NCBI RefSeq assembly: GCF_003148495.1 | Contig: NZ_QGGH01000020.1 | Location: 1 to 64,000, forward strand | Origin: Mesorhizobium loti | Lineage (GTDB): Bacteria > Pseudomonadota > Alphaproteobacteria > Rhizobiales > Rhizobiaceae | Reading direction: 5' to 3' | DNA: 64,000 nucleotides | Part shown: positions 51,623 through 60,174 of the stretch, in pieces | Numbering within the stretch: the first letter of the stretch is position 1 | How the letters are laid out: every line of letters begins with the position of its first letter | Notes under the pieces: generated by a model | Seen by the model: the letters and a program-made list of their open reading frames with translations, nothing else | Told to the model about the DNA's origin: nothing | Databases searched by the model: none | Made by a program: the position numbers and the translations under genes

Positions 51623-51987
51623 ATGCCGACCCTGGTGGACAAGCCGCCAGAAGGTGCGGACTGGATTCACGAGGTCAAATTCGACGGCTACCGATCCCAG
51701 ATGATCATCGACAAACAGGGCACCCGCATCTTTACCCGGCGCGGGCTCGACTGAACTTCGAAATACCGCGACCTGGCCGCTGCCTCGGCCGCGCTCGACG
51801 TCGAGAGCCGCTGGAGGAGCGTCGCGAGATTCTGGAAAGCATGATTCCGGCAGGTCCCGTGCCACGATCAGCCAACAGCGCCCGGATCACGGTGCCGCGG
51901 CACGAGTTGGACTTCATCAGCAAGGTCGGCCATATGGGAGATCGAGAGGCGGTCTTTTCGGAACTGATGTCTCGGCTGAAGCGCTAG
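51623..51987 (+). pseudogene. Mosaic of ligD fragments fused to a 36163-type tail
   Basis: Piece 1: ATG 51623, MPTLVDKPPEGADWIHEVKF, DGYRSQMIIDKQGTRIF, RRGLD, TGA 51752-51754 (a Trp codon in ligases), then TSKYRDLAAASAALDVES. Piece 2, in another frame: PLEERREILESMIPAGPVPR, from later in a ligase. Piece 3: TVPRHELDFISKVGHMGDRE, AVFSELMSRLKR, a copy of the 36163 gene with an internal deletion. Clear sign of illegitimate joining between unrelated genes. Confidence 0.75.
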
Positions 51988-52055
51988 ACCAGCATTGCCG
52001 AATGGCGCTCAGTTAATCCCATTCGCGGCGCCCCAGCCCGGCCTTCAATTGCGGT

Positions 52056-53093
52056 TCAGTAGCTCGGCACAAGGCGCGTGTTGCGCAGCGGCAGGGCCAT
52101 GGTGAAATGCAAGCCGTCACGATGGTAGTTCAAGTCGAGTTTGGCGTTGCACTGCACGGTCACGACCTTTTCCAGAAGTGTCGTGCCAAATCCGCGGCGC
52201 TTGGGCTGCTCGACCTCGGGCCCGTCCCGTTCCCGCCAGTCGAGATTGACGATCGGGGTGTCGCCGGACGTGTCTATCGACCAGCGGACATCAAGGCGGC
52301 CTTGAGTTCGCGACAGCGCGCCGAACTTCGACGAATTGGACGCCAGTTCGTGGAAAGCCATCCCGACGGGAATCGCAATGTCGGCGACAAGCGCGACGTT
52401 CGGGCCTTCCAGAACGATACGCGGCCTGTCGCGTGTCTCGTAGTGGTCAAGCTCGCTTTCGAGCAACTTATGCAGGGAAGCAGTCTGCCAATAATCGTCG
52501 GTAAGCATCGAATGGGTGTCGGCCAAGGACACGAGCCTGGCCGAAAAATCACGCACGAAATCTTCGACGTTGCCGCTCGACCTGGCCGTCGCCCCCATCA
52601 TGGCGCGAACGTTGGCCAAGGTGTTCTTGACGCGGTGATGCAGCTCGCGGATGAGCAGCTTCTGCCTGTCGGCGACTTCCTGCTTCTGTTCGATGTAGGA
52701 TTGGACCTCCCGCTGGCGGGCGCGGGCGCGCAGGGCGGAGCGCACTGAGTTGGCAAGGCTCGAGGCCAGGAATGGCCGTTCAAGCACGATCAGATAGCGG
52801 TCCAGAAATGCCAGCCGCGTATCAACTTCGGCGCCCCGCATGGTCAGAAGCACAATTGGAAAATCCGACCATGCCGGTTGGCTTTCAAGCCAAGCTGCGA
52901 ACCGGCTTCGATCGGAACTGATCAGTGCCTCTTCCGCCACGACAAGACACTGCGCTTCGTCGAGCAGGGGCACGGTTTCCTCCAGGTTGTCGCAGACATG
53001 TGCGGCAATCTGGTTTGTCGCCAGGATGGCGGCTGCGAGCTTCGCATCGCGGCCAACCGGCGCCAGCACGAGGACTGCGGCGCTCGACGACAT
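52056..53093 (-). CDS. HWE histidine kinase with receiver-like N-terminal domain
   Basis: 345 residues. N-terminal 120 residues resemble a degenerate receiver (VLVLAPVGRDAKLAAAILAT, WSDFPIVLLTMRG). The first acidic cluster is missing, and Glu/Asp that take phosphate are not evident. H153 in IRELHHRVKNTLANVRAMM, Trp in TDDYWQTASL, N-box FHELASNSSKFGALS. Its ATG overlaps the KaiC stop (TAATG), so it is translated with it. This gene pair suits a KaiC-output kinase. Confidence 0.87.
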   Translation of the reverse strand: MSSSAAVLVLAPVGRDAKLAAAILATNQIAAHVCDNLEETVPLLDEAQCLVVAEEALISSDRSRFAAWLESQPAWSDFPIVLLTMRGAEVDTRLAFLDRYLIVLERPFLASSLANSVRSALRARARQREVQSYIEQKQEVADRQKLLIRELHHRVKNTLANVRAMMGATARSSGNVEDFVRDFSARLVSLADTHSMLTDDYWQTASLHKLLESELDHYETRDRPRIVLEGPNVALVADIAIPVGMAFHELASNSSKFGALSRTQGRLDVRWSIDTSGDTPIVNLDWRERDGPEVEQPKRRGFGTTLLEKVVTVQCNAKLDLNYHRDGLHFTMALPLRNTRLVPSY

Positions 53094-54580
53094 TACGATG
53101 CCTTGTCTCTCAGAAGATCGGTCTGCTTGCCCTCAAACTCTGGAGATCCCATCAGAATGCCGCGGAACTGTTCCAAGGGCTCACCGACCGCCACGCCGGT
53201 GACGCCGATCTTGAACTCGCGAATGGTCTCCTCGTGCGGGCCGACGCGTTTCTTGATGACCGAAATGGCGCGTCGCAACCGGCCTGCGGTTTCGAAGAAA
53301 CGCAGCAGCATAACGGAATCGCAGAGATAGGTCATATCGACGGGTGCTGCCATTTGACCAAACAAACCATGATTGGCTAACAGCAGGATCGTCACGACAG
53401 CCTTCTGATTGAGGTAGGTGAGAATCTCGTGCATTTGAAGCACGAGATGCTGTTCTTCCGACATGGCATTGAGATAGCCGGTGAGGCTGTCGATCACGAC
53501 GATCCGGGCATTGGAGCCTTCCACGGCCGCCTGGATGCGCGAAGACAATTCGCCTGGCGAAAGCTCAGCCGGATTGACCGGCTCGAGCATCAGCATGCCA
53601 TCATCGGCAAATGGTTCCAGGTCCATGCCAAGCCCTGCGGCACGTGCCAGGAAAATGCGCTTGGTTTCGTCAAACAATAGCACCAGTACACGCTCGCCCC
53701 GTTTGAGCGCGGCATGGCAATAGGTGCAGGCGATGGTCGACTTGCCGACGCCGGACGGCCCCATCAAGAGCGTGCTGGTACCGCGTTCCAGGCCGCCGCC
53801 CAGCAGGGTGTCGATCTGGTTGTTGCTTGTGGCCAGGATGCCGTGCTCGACCATCTCGTGCTCGGCTGCAACCAGCCGCGGAAAGGCGGTCACGCCACCT
53901 GGGCGAATGACGAAATCGTGAAAGCCGCCCCGGATCTGCACGCCGCGCATCTTGATCACGCGCAACCTTCTGCGCTCCCCGCCATAGATAGGCGACAGTT
54001 GCTCCATGCGAATGACGCCGTGACTGATCGAATGCAAATTGAGGTCGTCCTGCTCGGCAGTCAGGTCGTCGAGCATAAGCACCGTGACATTGTTGAGCAT
54101 GAAGAAGCTCTTGAGCGCCAACACCTGACGCCGATAGCGCAGCGACCCTTGGGACAAAAGCCGGATTTCAGACAGCGAATCGAACACCACACGATCGGGT
54201 TTGATACGCCCGATCTCGGCCAAGGCAGACTGCACGGTTTCCCCGAGTTCCAGTTCCGAGGAGTGGACCAATGTCTGAAGCTGCGCCGGATCGAGACTGA
54301 GCTCCGGAGGCACAAGTTCAAGAATTTGCACGCCCTTCAGATCCCAGCCGTGACGGCCGGCAACCGAGAGCAGTTCGCGCTTGCTTTCTGACAGAGTGAT
54401 GTAAAGGCATGTCTCGCCGTTCTTGGCGCCCTCGATCAGGAACTGGAGGCCAAGGGTCGTTTTCCCAGAACCTGGTTTCCCCTCGATGAGGTGGGATCGG
54501 TTCTTGGCGTAGCCGCCACGAAGGATGTAATCGAGACCGCTAACTCCAGAAGCGATCGCTGAGGCATCGTCTCTGTCCAA
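53093..54580 (-). CDS. KaiC-like double-domain ATPase
   Basis: 495 residues from TTG 54580 (GGGGG at 54586-54590). An EcfG promoter at 54609-54633 rules out the ATG at 54640. Two RecA-like domains: Walker A EGKPGSGKTTLG and, in the second half, MGPSGVGKSTIACTYC; Walker B-type PDRVVFDSLSEIR and ARIVVIDSLTGYL. Two catalytic-type E pairs are less clear. This is a non-cyanobacterial KaiC (KaiC2/3 type), usually paired with a histidine kinase and without KaiA. No kaiB is in the window. Confidence 0.9.
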   Translation of the reverse strand: MDRDDASAIASGVSGLDYILRGGYAKNRSHLIEGKPGSGKTTLGLQFLIEGAKNGETCLYITLSESKRELLSVAGRHGWDLKGVQILELVPPELSLDPAQLQTLVHSSELELGETVQSALAEIGRIKPDRVVFDSLSEIRLLSQGSLRYRRQVLALKSFFMLNNVTVLMLDDLTAEQDDLNLHSISHGVIRMEQLSPIYGGERRRLRVIKMRGVQIRGGFHDFVIRPGGVTAFPRLVAAEHEMVEHGILATSNNQIDTLLGGGLERGTSTLLMGPSGVGKSTIACTYCHAALKRGERVLVLLFDETKRIFLARAAGLGMDLEPFADDGMLMLEPVNPAELSPGELSSRIQAAVEGSNARIVVIDSLTGYLNAMSEEQHLVLQMHEILTYLNQKAVVTILLLANHGLFGQMAAPVDMTYLCDSVMLLRFFETAGRLRRAISVIKKRVGPHEETIREFKIGVTGVAVGEPLEQFRGILMGSPEFEGKQTDLLRDKAS

Positions 54581-54608
54581 TTGATCCCCCGAATTCCGAG
54601 AACGAGAT

Positions 54609-54633
54609 AACGGCGGGAACCTTTGGCGGTTCC
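54609..54633 (-). promoter_or_regulatory. EcfG-type promoter, GGAAC-N16-CGTT
   Basis: Minus-strand GGAAC 54629-54633 and CGTT 54609-54612, 29 bp before the KaiC TTG start. Confidence 0.78.
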
Positions 54634-54699
54634 ACGTCAAGTTGCGGGCATTCCGTTGCTTCTTAAGAGACGACTGGAAAGCGGAAGAGTTTCGGCGCC

Positions 54700-54728
54700 A
54701 AAAAGGGGCGCTGTGCCTACAGCGCCCC
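54700..54728 (-). terminator. Rho-independent terminator of csbD
   Basis: On the minus strand a perfect 10-bp stem (54719-54728 with 54705-54714), 4-nt loop, then TTTTT (54700-54704). Confidence 0.85.
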
Positions 54729-54750
54729 TTGCAGTTCAGTTGGGAATTAT

Positions 54751-54954
54751 CTACCAGCCTTGCCGGCCGTACCAGTCATCGATGTCGCGCCGAGCGCGAT
54801 CCTTTTCGATACCGTAGCGTTCCTGAATTTTGCCTTCCAGCTGATCGCGCTTGCCCGCGATACGGTCGAGATCATCGTCAGTAAGTTTGCCCCACTGTTC
54901 CTTGACCTTGCCCTTGACCTGCTTCCAGTTGCCTTCGACACGGTTCCAGTCCAT
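54751..54954 (-). CDS. CsbD-family stress protein (second type)
   Basis: 67 residues. MDWNRVEGNWKQVKGKVKEQ, WGKLTDDDLDRIAGKRDQLE and the WYGRQGW end match CsbD (PF05532). In Bacillus csbD is a sigma-B gene; here it has an EcfG promoter (54989-55013) and its own terminator. The function of CsbD proteins is unknown, possibly desiccation or osmotic protection. It is different from the Ala/Gly-rich CsbD-like protein at 22920. Confidence 0.9.
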   Translation of the reverse strand: MDWNRVEGNWKQVKGKVKEQWGKLTDDDLDRIAGKRDQLEGKIQERYGIEKDRARRDIDDWYGRQGW

Positions 54955-54988
54955 GGCACCTATCCTTCACTGTTTGAGACAGAGCAAA

Positions 54989-55013
54989 AACGCCGTCAGG
55001 CGAGGGGAGTTCC
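54989..55013 (-). promoter_or_regulatory. EcfG-type promoter, GGAAC-N16-CGTT
   Basis: Minus-strand GGAAC 55009-55013 and CGTT 54989-54992. Confidence 0.78.
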
Positions 55014-55331
55014 CGTCAATTTTCAGCAGATCGACTGACGAAGCGTGGCGAGCTAAGCGGGTTCCAAAGCATGCCCTCTGACGCGATAGATCGCTCGAAG
55101 CGGCCGGTGTTTCCCACCGTCTCCGATACAAACGCTCGGGATCGAAGCTTCGGGGTAACGACATGGGCGCTGGGCCGGCACGTTCCAACTACAGCCCGCT
55201 TCCCAGCAGGGTGCGGGCCTCGATCCCCGCAGCCTTCGGGGGGAAGCGCCTGACGCTTGCCGCCCGCGAACTTTTTTCTGGCCGCGCCATCCGAGCTGCC
55301 GGGTCTAGCCGACCTCCAGCTTCTTCAGGTG
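55014..55331. other. Intergenic region
   Basis: No gene recognised. Short plus-strand frames have poor composition. Confidence 0.35.
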
Positions 55332-55547
55332 CTACTTCTTGGTGATGTTGCCGTTGTTCAGATCGAAGGCTTCAGTGCCGCGCGCCTGGGCGTAGAAATC
55401 GTCCTGCAGTTCTCCCCATTCTCCAAGGAAGGCCCCACAACTGCTGCAGTGAATGCGGGTGTGTTCTTCGGCGTCTTCGGGAATATCCATCCGGACTGTC
55501 CGGCACGCTTTGCAGTCCAATTTGTGGTCGAGCCGCCTGGCACCCAT
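55332..55547 (-). CDS. Small zinc-ribbon protein (second copy)
   Basis: 71 residues from ATG 55547. LDHKLDCKACRTVRM and HTRIHCSSCGAFLGEWGELQ have the same spacing of Cys pairs as at 43438. The C-terminal tail (TEAFDLNNGNITKK) is longer. Identity over the shared 50 residues is high. Function unknown. Confidence 0.72.
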   Translation of the reverse strand: MGARRLDHKLDCKACRTVRMDIPEDAEEHTRIHCSSCGAFLGEWGELQDDFYAQARGTEAFDLNNGNITKK

Positions 55548-55909
55548 GTTTGGTTTTCTCCGCGCCTCGCGCATTCAACTGGCCGCGATTTAACATGTGA
55601 CATCGTAACAGAGGATTCTAATCGCTGCGACCTTTGACACGCGGATGAGGCGCGCACGCGGCAACGAACTTCCGAAAGATTGGCTGGAGGTCACGTCGGC
55701 ACATTCACCCAGCTTTTGCTGACGCGAGCCGAGCCAGGACCTTTGAGGGGCGAGCGGAAAGCGAAGCGCCATCCTACGCGACCTTGTGTCGGCGCAACCA
55801 TTCGGGGTCGCTGGCACCTGGACTGATAACAGCTCATCTGATTTTGTTTGCCCGACATCCGAAGGCGCGGTTCCCCGAGAACAAATCGGAGCGGCCTAGG
55901 TCCGCATAG
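55548..55909. other. Intergenic region
   Basis: No gene or promoter recognised between the zinc-ribbon gene and the micro-protein at 55910. Confidence 0.3.
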
Positions 55910-56038
55910 CTACCCAATTGCCCGGCCCACCAGCAACACGGTCAGGACGACCACCCCACCCCAGACCGCAATCGTTGCCAGGGTCCGCGCGTTCAATCGG
56001 CCCCTGCGATGCCGTCTGGGTGGGTGTGATCTTGACAT
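55910..56038 (-). CDS. Micro membrane protein (42 aa)
   Basis: ATG 56038, 3 nt after the stop of the His-rich gene, so likely coupled to it. A basic N-tail (SRSHPPRRHRRGRLNARTL) is followed by one membrane helix, ATIAVWGGVVVLTVLLVG. Stop TAG at 55910-55912. Typical N-in anchor. Confidence 0.55.
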   Translation of the reverse strand: MSRSHPPRRHRRGRLNARTLATIAVWGGVVVLTVLLVGRAIG

Positions 56039-56041
56039 CGG

Positions 56042-56281
56042 TTAGTAGCGGCGCCAATCGCAAATGCGCACCTTCTTGATGACCCAGTGATGGTGACGCC
56101 ACACCTTCTTGACCTTCACGAAGCAATGGCGATTGTGATGACGGCGCCAGTGATGCCGGCCCGTATTGCCATTGTCCGTTGTGATGATGACGCTTGCGGC
56201 TTGCACCGGTGCTACCGCTGCGGATGAAACGGCCGAAAAAGTAGAGACGGCGATAAGCGCCGATAGGATGAGGTTTTTCAC
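56042..56281 (-). CDS. His-rich secreted protein (79 aa)
   Basis: Signal peptide (NLILSALIAVSTFSAVSSAA). The mature part has HHWRRHHNRHCFVKVKKVWR and HHHWVIKKVRICDWRRY: many His and Arg with two Cys. Similar design to the 9256 protein. Probably periplasmic and metal- or polyanion-binding (inference). Confidence 0.68.
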   Translation of the reverse strand: MKNLILSALIAVSTFSAVSSAAVAPVQAASVIITTDNGNTGRHHWRRHHNRHCFVKVKKVWRHHHWVIKKVRICDWRRY

Positions 56282-56497
56282 TTGGGTTTCTCCCAGCTAT
56301 TGAACTAAGCTTATATATACTCACGCCCGGCAAATTGCTCCGAGGGGCATCTACTTCCGCGTTGTGCGCTTGCAGCCGTTTTGACCTTCATGGCGAGCGA
56401 CGATCTGGGGATCGTCTTTGTTGAGGTGGCCGCACTCTCCGACATATGGATCGAAGCCTGTCGCCCTTCGGTAGGGCAGACGGGCTTCGGCCGATTC

Positions 56498-56794
56498 TCA
56501 GTCGTAGACCTTGATGATCTTATGGGTCTCTGGATCCACGACCACTGTCCGGTTGTCGATCACCGTATACCGGTATTTGATATTGGGAATTTCATGCAGC
56601 TCGACCGTGTCCGGGAGAGCCGTGCCGAGATTGAGTTCCACGCCCGGCAGCTTCAGCGAAGCGAGAGGCTGCTTCTTTACATATTCGCGGATGACCGTAT
56701 CCTGTTCCGGCTGAATGATGACGGTGTCGGCGGCGGCAGCACCGATACCGGCGAGCAGCAAAATCCCTGCTGCAACTGCGGTAAGATTTCTCAT
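56498..56794 (-). CDS. DUF1236 secreted protein (second copy)
   Basis: 98 residues. Signal peptide (VAAGILLLAGIGAAAA); TVIIQPEQDTVIREYVKKQP, LGTALPDTVELHEIPNIKYR, TVVVDPETHKIIKVYD. Close to the 42736 copy. A perfect EcfG promoter (56856-56880) stands 60 bp upstream. Confidence 0.85.
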   Translation of the reverse strand: MRNLTAVAAGILLLAGIGAAAADTVIIQPEQDTVIREYVKKQPLASLKLPGVELNLGTALPDTVELHEIPNIKYRYTVIDNRTVVVDPETHKIIKVYD

Positions 56795-56855
56795 GATTGT
56801 CTCCTAGTAGGGTTATGTGCGCCAGTCGACGTTGCCTTGCCGCCAGCGACTATCG

Positions 56856-56880
56856 AACGTGAGACAATTGCGAACGTTCC
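56856..56880 (-). promoter_or_regulatory. EcfG-type promoter, GGAAC-N16-CGTT
   Basis: Minus-strand GGAAC 56876-56880 and CGTT 56856-56859. Confidence 0.78.
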
Positions 56881-57190
56881 CCGCCCGGGGCCTTGGTCGG
56901 AGGGGTATCGGACCAAGGTCTGAAGTTGAACTGCAATGATCTGACTAGCGTTGCGCGCAAGACCACGCGGCGGCAGCGGTGCCGACGCAGCACCGCATAG
57001 CACCGTCTGACGATTGCTTCGAAATGGCTGAAGTCGCTTTGACCTCGCACTTCGCCTCGATCCACGCGCTTCAGATAATGTTTGAATTTCAATCCGTTGT
57101 GTACTTGTTTGCACCACCAACTGTTCTAGTTGTCGGGAACTCATGCAGGGGCCGTGAGGACACCCCGCGTACTCAGACATCCGTGGAACC
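56881..57190. other. Intergenic region
   Basis: No gene recognised; a 129-codon minus-strand frame crosses the DUF1236 promoter and looks like chance. Confidence 0.35.
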
Positions 57191-57412
57191 GTGGCATACC
57201 TTCAGAATTTCTATCAACGCTGGAACAGGCTTTCGCTGGCCGTGCAGTTCCTCATTGCCGGTGGTCTTGGTCTGCTGGCAGTGATGTTTGTGGTCGGCCT
57301 CTGGGTCACATCGCAGATCAACGTCATGGGCGCTCGCACGCGTCGCAGCGTGTCTAAGTCGGAGGGCGGAAACTCCCCAGGTTCGGGTTTCCGGTTACAG
57401 TTGCGATCTTAG
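57191..57412 (+). pseudogene. Truncated N-terminus of a membrane sensor protein
   Basis: GTG start. YLQNFYQRWNRLSLAVQFL and GGLGLLAVMFVVGLWVTSQI form the first membrane helix seen at the start of sensor kinases; after about residue 46 the sequence becomes unrelated and stops next to the convergent cardiolipin synthase. Sensor and kinase domains are gone. Confidence 0.5.
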
Positions 57413-58749
57413 CCAGCTGGCAAGCCAGTGACCTTTTCGCGCAAGGGACGCGCTTGCCATTCTTCAAGGCTGACCTGGCGCGATAGCCGCAAATCTTGCT
57501 CGAACACATCGATTTGGGTCTTCGCAAAAACTGTGCCGTAAACATTCAGCATGGCTTCGTCGTTGAGCCTTAGCGAGCGCTCGTCCAAATTGGCCGAACC
57601 AAAGCTCGCCCAGACATCGTCAACAATCAAGAGTTTGGGATGGTACATTGTGGGCTGAAATTCGAAAACTCGTACGCCGGCTTCGAGCAAAGTGCCCCAG
57701 AAGTAGCGCGAAGCCTTTCGAGTGAGCGGCACGTCCGTCAGCGAATTTGGCACGATGATGTCGATCGCCACGCCTCGGTTCCTGGCGTCAAGGATCTGTC
57801 GGAGGGCGATGTCATCGGGCACAAAATAGGCCATGCCGATCCGTAAGTGGTCTTGGGCTGCGGCTATCGCTGCCAACATCATCAATTCCATGTCCTCGGA
57901 ACCATTCGGCTGCGAGGACAGGACCAGTTGGGCGTCAAGTTCGCCTGCGGGCACGGGCGGTGGATAAAAAGTCTCACCCTGCAATGTCTCACCAGTTGTC
58001 TCCAACCAGTTTTTCCCAAACGCGGCCTGGAAAGCTGGCACGGCAGGGCCTTCAATGCGGTAGTGCGTGTCGCGCCATTCATCGGGATTACGCGCCTGGC
58101 CGCGCCAGTTATCAGCAATGCCAACCCCCCCGGTGAACGCAACGCGACCGTCGACGACCAGCAGCTTGCGATGGGTGCGATTGTTTACGCGGTCAATGGT
58201 GTACCAGTGGATGGGCCGATACCGCTCGAACCTCACCCCAGCGCTTGTCATGATACGGATCAGGTCTTCATCGAACGGGAGGCTTCCGACCCAGTCAACC
58301 AGCACGCGGACCTCGACGCCTTCCCTCGCCTTGGCCGCCAGGGACGTTGCGAACTCATAGCCGACGGTACCGGACCAGTAGATGTAGGTTTCCATATCGA
58401 TCGTCGAATGGGCCGCTCGGACCGCTTGCAGCATTGAGGGGAAGATCTGGTCGCCGTTGACCAAGGTTTGCACGGCGTTCGCCCGGAACATCTGGCCTTG
58501 CGAGAAACTGCTCATTGTCCTGGCGAATTGCGGATCCGACGCGTTGAAGCGATGCGGCACAAGCGTTCGCAAGACGCGCGGTTCGGGAGTCAGATTCACG
58601 GCCAGCATGGTAAGCAGGCTGGCGATGGCGGCAATGGCGGCATAGATGGGCCAGTTCCGCAGACGCCGCAGTCCGATCGCTGGCGCGCCTGCAGGTGAAT
58701 TCATGAAGCCCGCTGACTGAACTTTTGGCCCTCTTTTGCCTGCGACCAC
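57409..58749 (-). CDS. Cardiolipin synthase-like phospholipase D protein
   Basis: 446 residues; start GTG 58749 or ATG 58704. One N-terminal membrane helix (WPIYAAIAAIASLLTMLAV). HKD1 in THRKLLVVDGRVAFTGG, HKD2 in MYHPKLLIVDDVWASFGSAN. Between them are IDMETYIYWSGTVGYEF and AYFVPDDIALRQIL, typical of ClsB-type enzymes. It makes cardiolipin or transfers phosphatidyl groups at the membrane. An AGTT-type EcfG motif lies upstream. Compare the helix-less relative at 14773. Confidence 0.87.
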   Translation of the reverse strand: MVAGKRGPKVQSAGFMNSPAGAPAIGLRRLRNWPIYAAIAAIASLLTMLAVNLTPEPRVLRTLVPHRFNASDPQFARTMSSFSQGQMFRANAVQTLVNGDQIFPSMLQAVRAAHSTIDMETYIYWSGTVGYEFATSLAAKAREGVEVRVLVDWVGSLPFDEDLIRIMTSAGVRFERYRPIHWYTIDRVNNRTHRKLLVVDGRVAFTGGVGIADNWRGQARNPDEWRDTHYRIEGPAVPAFQAAFGKNWLETTGETLQGETFYPPPVPAGELDAQLVLSSQPNGSEDMELMMLAAIAAAQDHLRIGMAYFVPDDIALRQILDARNRGVAIDIIVPNSLTDVPLTRKASRYFWGTLLEAGVRVFEFQPTMYHPKLLIVDDVWASFGSANLDERSLRLNDEAMLNVYGTVFAKTQIDVFEQDLRLSRQVSLEEWQARPLREKVTGLPAG

Positions 58750-58830
58750 CTCTAGGCCACCAGAATGAGGGAAGTCCCGGCCCGGACTGAGGCGAGTAGG
58801 CTTGTGATCGAGTGCATTGCCATCCCCAAG

Positions 58831-58855
58831 AACTCACGACGGTCCCGCAGGTTCC
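58831..58855 (-). promoter_or_regulatory. EcfG-type promoter, AGTT variant
   Basis: Minus-strand GGAAC 58851-58855, 16-nt spacer, AGTT 58831-58834, 80 bp before the cardiolipin synthase. The remainder of 58750-59054 shows no gene. Confidence 0.45.
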
Positions 58856-59054
58856 CGAGGCTCGTCGCAGATCATGAATCACATAACAGGGCGCTGCTGT
58901 TGGCTTCGTCCTGATAGAAAAGGTCGAGCCGGGAGGAGATGTTATAGCTCTCAGGACCTGTCGACGGCGCCAAAAGCGTCCTGATGCGGCGAAGCAATTC
59001 GGCGGTTCTGTCGTTCGGGTTCTGTCGTCACCGAGGGGAAACCCGCCAGCCGGA

Positions 59055-59399
59055 TCACGTGAGCGAGCCAGATTTCTGCGCCGCTTCCTCCTCAAGGATA
59101 GCTAGCTTTTCCCGGATCTGTTCCGGTTCTGCGTGCTCAAGCCCGACAACGTCGTTTCTGGTCTCGGCCAGTGAAACGATGATCTCATCGAGTTTGGCGT
59201 GAATGGCGGCGGTGTCGCGATAGCCCTGTATCAGCACCACGCCGGTTATCACGATCGCCGCAACGGATAGGGCGTAGGTAACAACATTTGTCAGGCCGAA
59301 GGGCACGAGCGCTGTGCACAGCACCATGGCTATTAGCATCACATAAAAACCGGGTGGCCGGGACAAGAAATCGGCTGCGACAAAGAGAAACCGGTTCAT
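59055..59399 (-). CDS. Low-affinity iron permease-like membrane protein
   Basis: 114 residues from ATG 59399, which overlaps the stop of the micro-protein at 59396. Two helices (FYVMLIAMVLCTALVPFGLT and VTYALSVAAIVITGVVLIQG), then the family mark RDTAAIHAKLDEIIVSLAET. Matches the small bacterial members of PF04120. Iron transport by these is unproven; ion or stress roles are possible. Confidence 0.72.
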   Translation of the reverse strand: MNRFLFVAADFLSRPPGFYVMLIAMVLCTALVPFGLTNVVTYALSVAAIVITGVVLIQGYRDTAAIHAKLDEIIVSLAETRNDVVGLEHAEPEQIREKLAILEEEAAQKSGSLT

Positions 59400-59497
59400 A
59401 TACTGACCAATGTGAAGAGCGCGATCACGGCGGTTATGGCCGCGCAAATGGGCACTGCTGCCAGAAGGGCCGCCTCTACAAACCTGGTCTTTGACAC
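59396..59497 (-). CDS. Micro membrane protein (33 aa) coupled to the permease
   Basis: GTG 59497 with GGAGAGG 6 nt before. It reads SKTRFVEAALLAAVPICAAI then TAVIALFTLVSI and stops at TGA overlapping the next ATG (ATGA). One membrane helix. The overlap and RBS argue for a real, co-translated subunit. Confidence 0.55.
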   Translation of the reverse strand: MSKTRFVEAALLAAVPICAAITAVIALFTLVSI

Positions 59498-59556
59498 ACA
59501 TCACCTCTCCGCGTGAACCCGGCCGTAGTTGGCCGCGCCGTTGCATCAAGACAGGC

Positions 59557-59593
59557 AGGATCCGCTCGCTGATCTCCGCAGCGAGCGGATCCT
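59557..59593. repeat. Perfect 15-bp inverted repeat
   Basis: Arms 59557-59571 and 59579-59593, 7-nt loop. No T-run on either side. It lies between two minus-strand micro-protein units, and may be a REP-like element or mRNA-stabilising hairpin. Confidence 0.65.
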
Positions 59594-59647
59594 ACCAGCG
59601 CAGGAAGGGACACAGCTGCGCTGGTGGCAAAATTCTTTGAGTTCGCG

Positions 59648-59740
59648 TCAGCCAAGGGAAACTCCAATCACCAAGAAGGCGACGGCGATTGCGAAAACCG
59701 GCGCGAGCAACCACCGCGCTTGACCGACACTTCTATCCAT
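59648..59740 (-). CDS. Micro membrane protein (30 aa)
   Basis: ATG 59740 with GGAGGAG 3-4 nt upstream. A short polar start (MDRSVGQARW) and one helix, LLAPVFAIAVAFLVIGVSLG, stop TGA 59648-59650. An AGTT-type EcfG promoter (59768-59792) supports it. Far below usual gene-calling cut-offs. Confidence 0.6.
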   Translation of the reverse strand: MDRSVGQARWLLAPVFAIAVAFLVIGVSLG

Positions 59741-59767
59741 TGTCTCCTCCTGCAATCTGCATCGGAT

Positions 59768-59792
59768 AACTACGTCAGGTGGCGGCTGTTCC
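59768..59792 (-). promoter_or_regulatory. EcfG-type promoter, AGTT variant
   Basis: Minus-strand GGAAC 59788-59792 and AGTT 59768-59771, 28 bp before the micro-protein start. The region 59793-60143 shows no recognised gene. Confidence 0.5.
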
Positions 59793-60143
59793 GAGCATCG
59801 GTGCTGGTTGGACTTTTGCGGTATGCGATCAGACTTTGGTCCAACACCACGCCCTACCGGAGTCCCACTCGGGGACGATGCGGGGTCTGCCCAAGTCGTG
59901 TCTGATGTCGGGGTGACTGGCGTCCTCTGTAACTCACACGGAGAAGTCGTGAGCCGTGGCTAGCCGATGCTGCCGAAGACGGCACTCCCGTGCTGACGAC
60001 CGAGCTCTGTTCTGCTCGATCCCGCCGGGAGATTGGTGACGCGAACTATACTAGGCGGCCCTGCAACTCACACCACTCAGTTCCATTTCATCTCCAATCG
60101 GGCAGTCCAGCCAGCTCGCGCGTGCTTCCATGTCCTGAGCGGG

Positions 60144-60168
60144 AACGTCAGCTGGCTGTGTCGGTTCC
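60144..60168 (-). promoter_or_regulatory. EcfG-type promoter, minus strand of a divergent pair
   Basis: Minus-strand GGAAC 60164-60168 and CGTT 60144-60147, spacer 16. No minus-strand gene lies within 300 bp, so the transcript may be non-coding or a long leader. Confidence 0.5.
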
Positions 60169-60174
60169 TGCACA

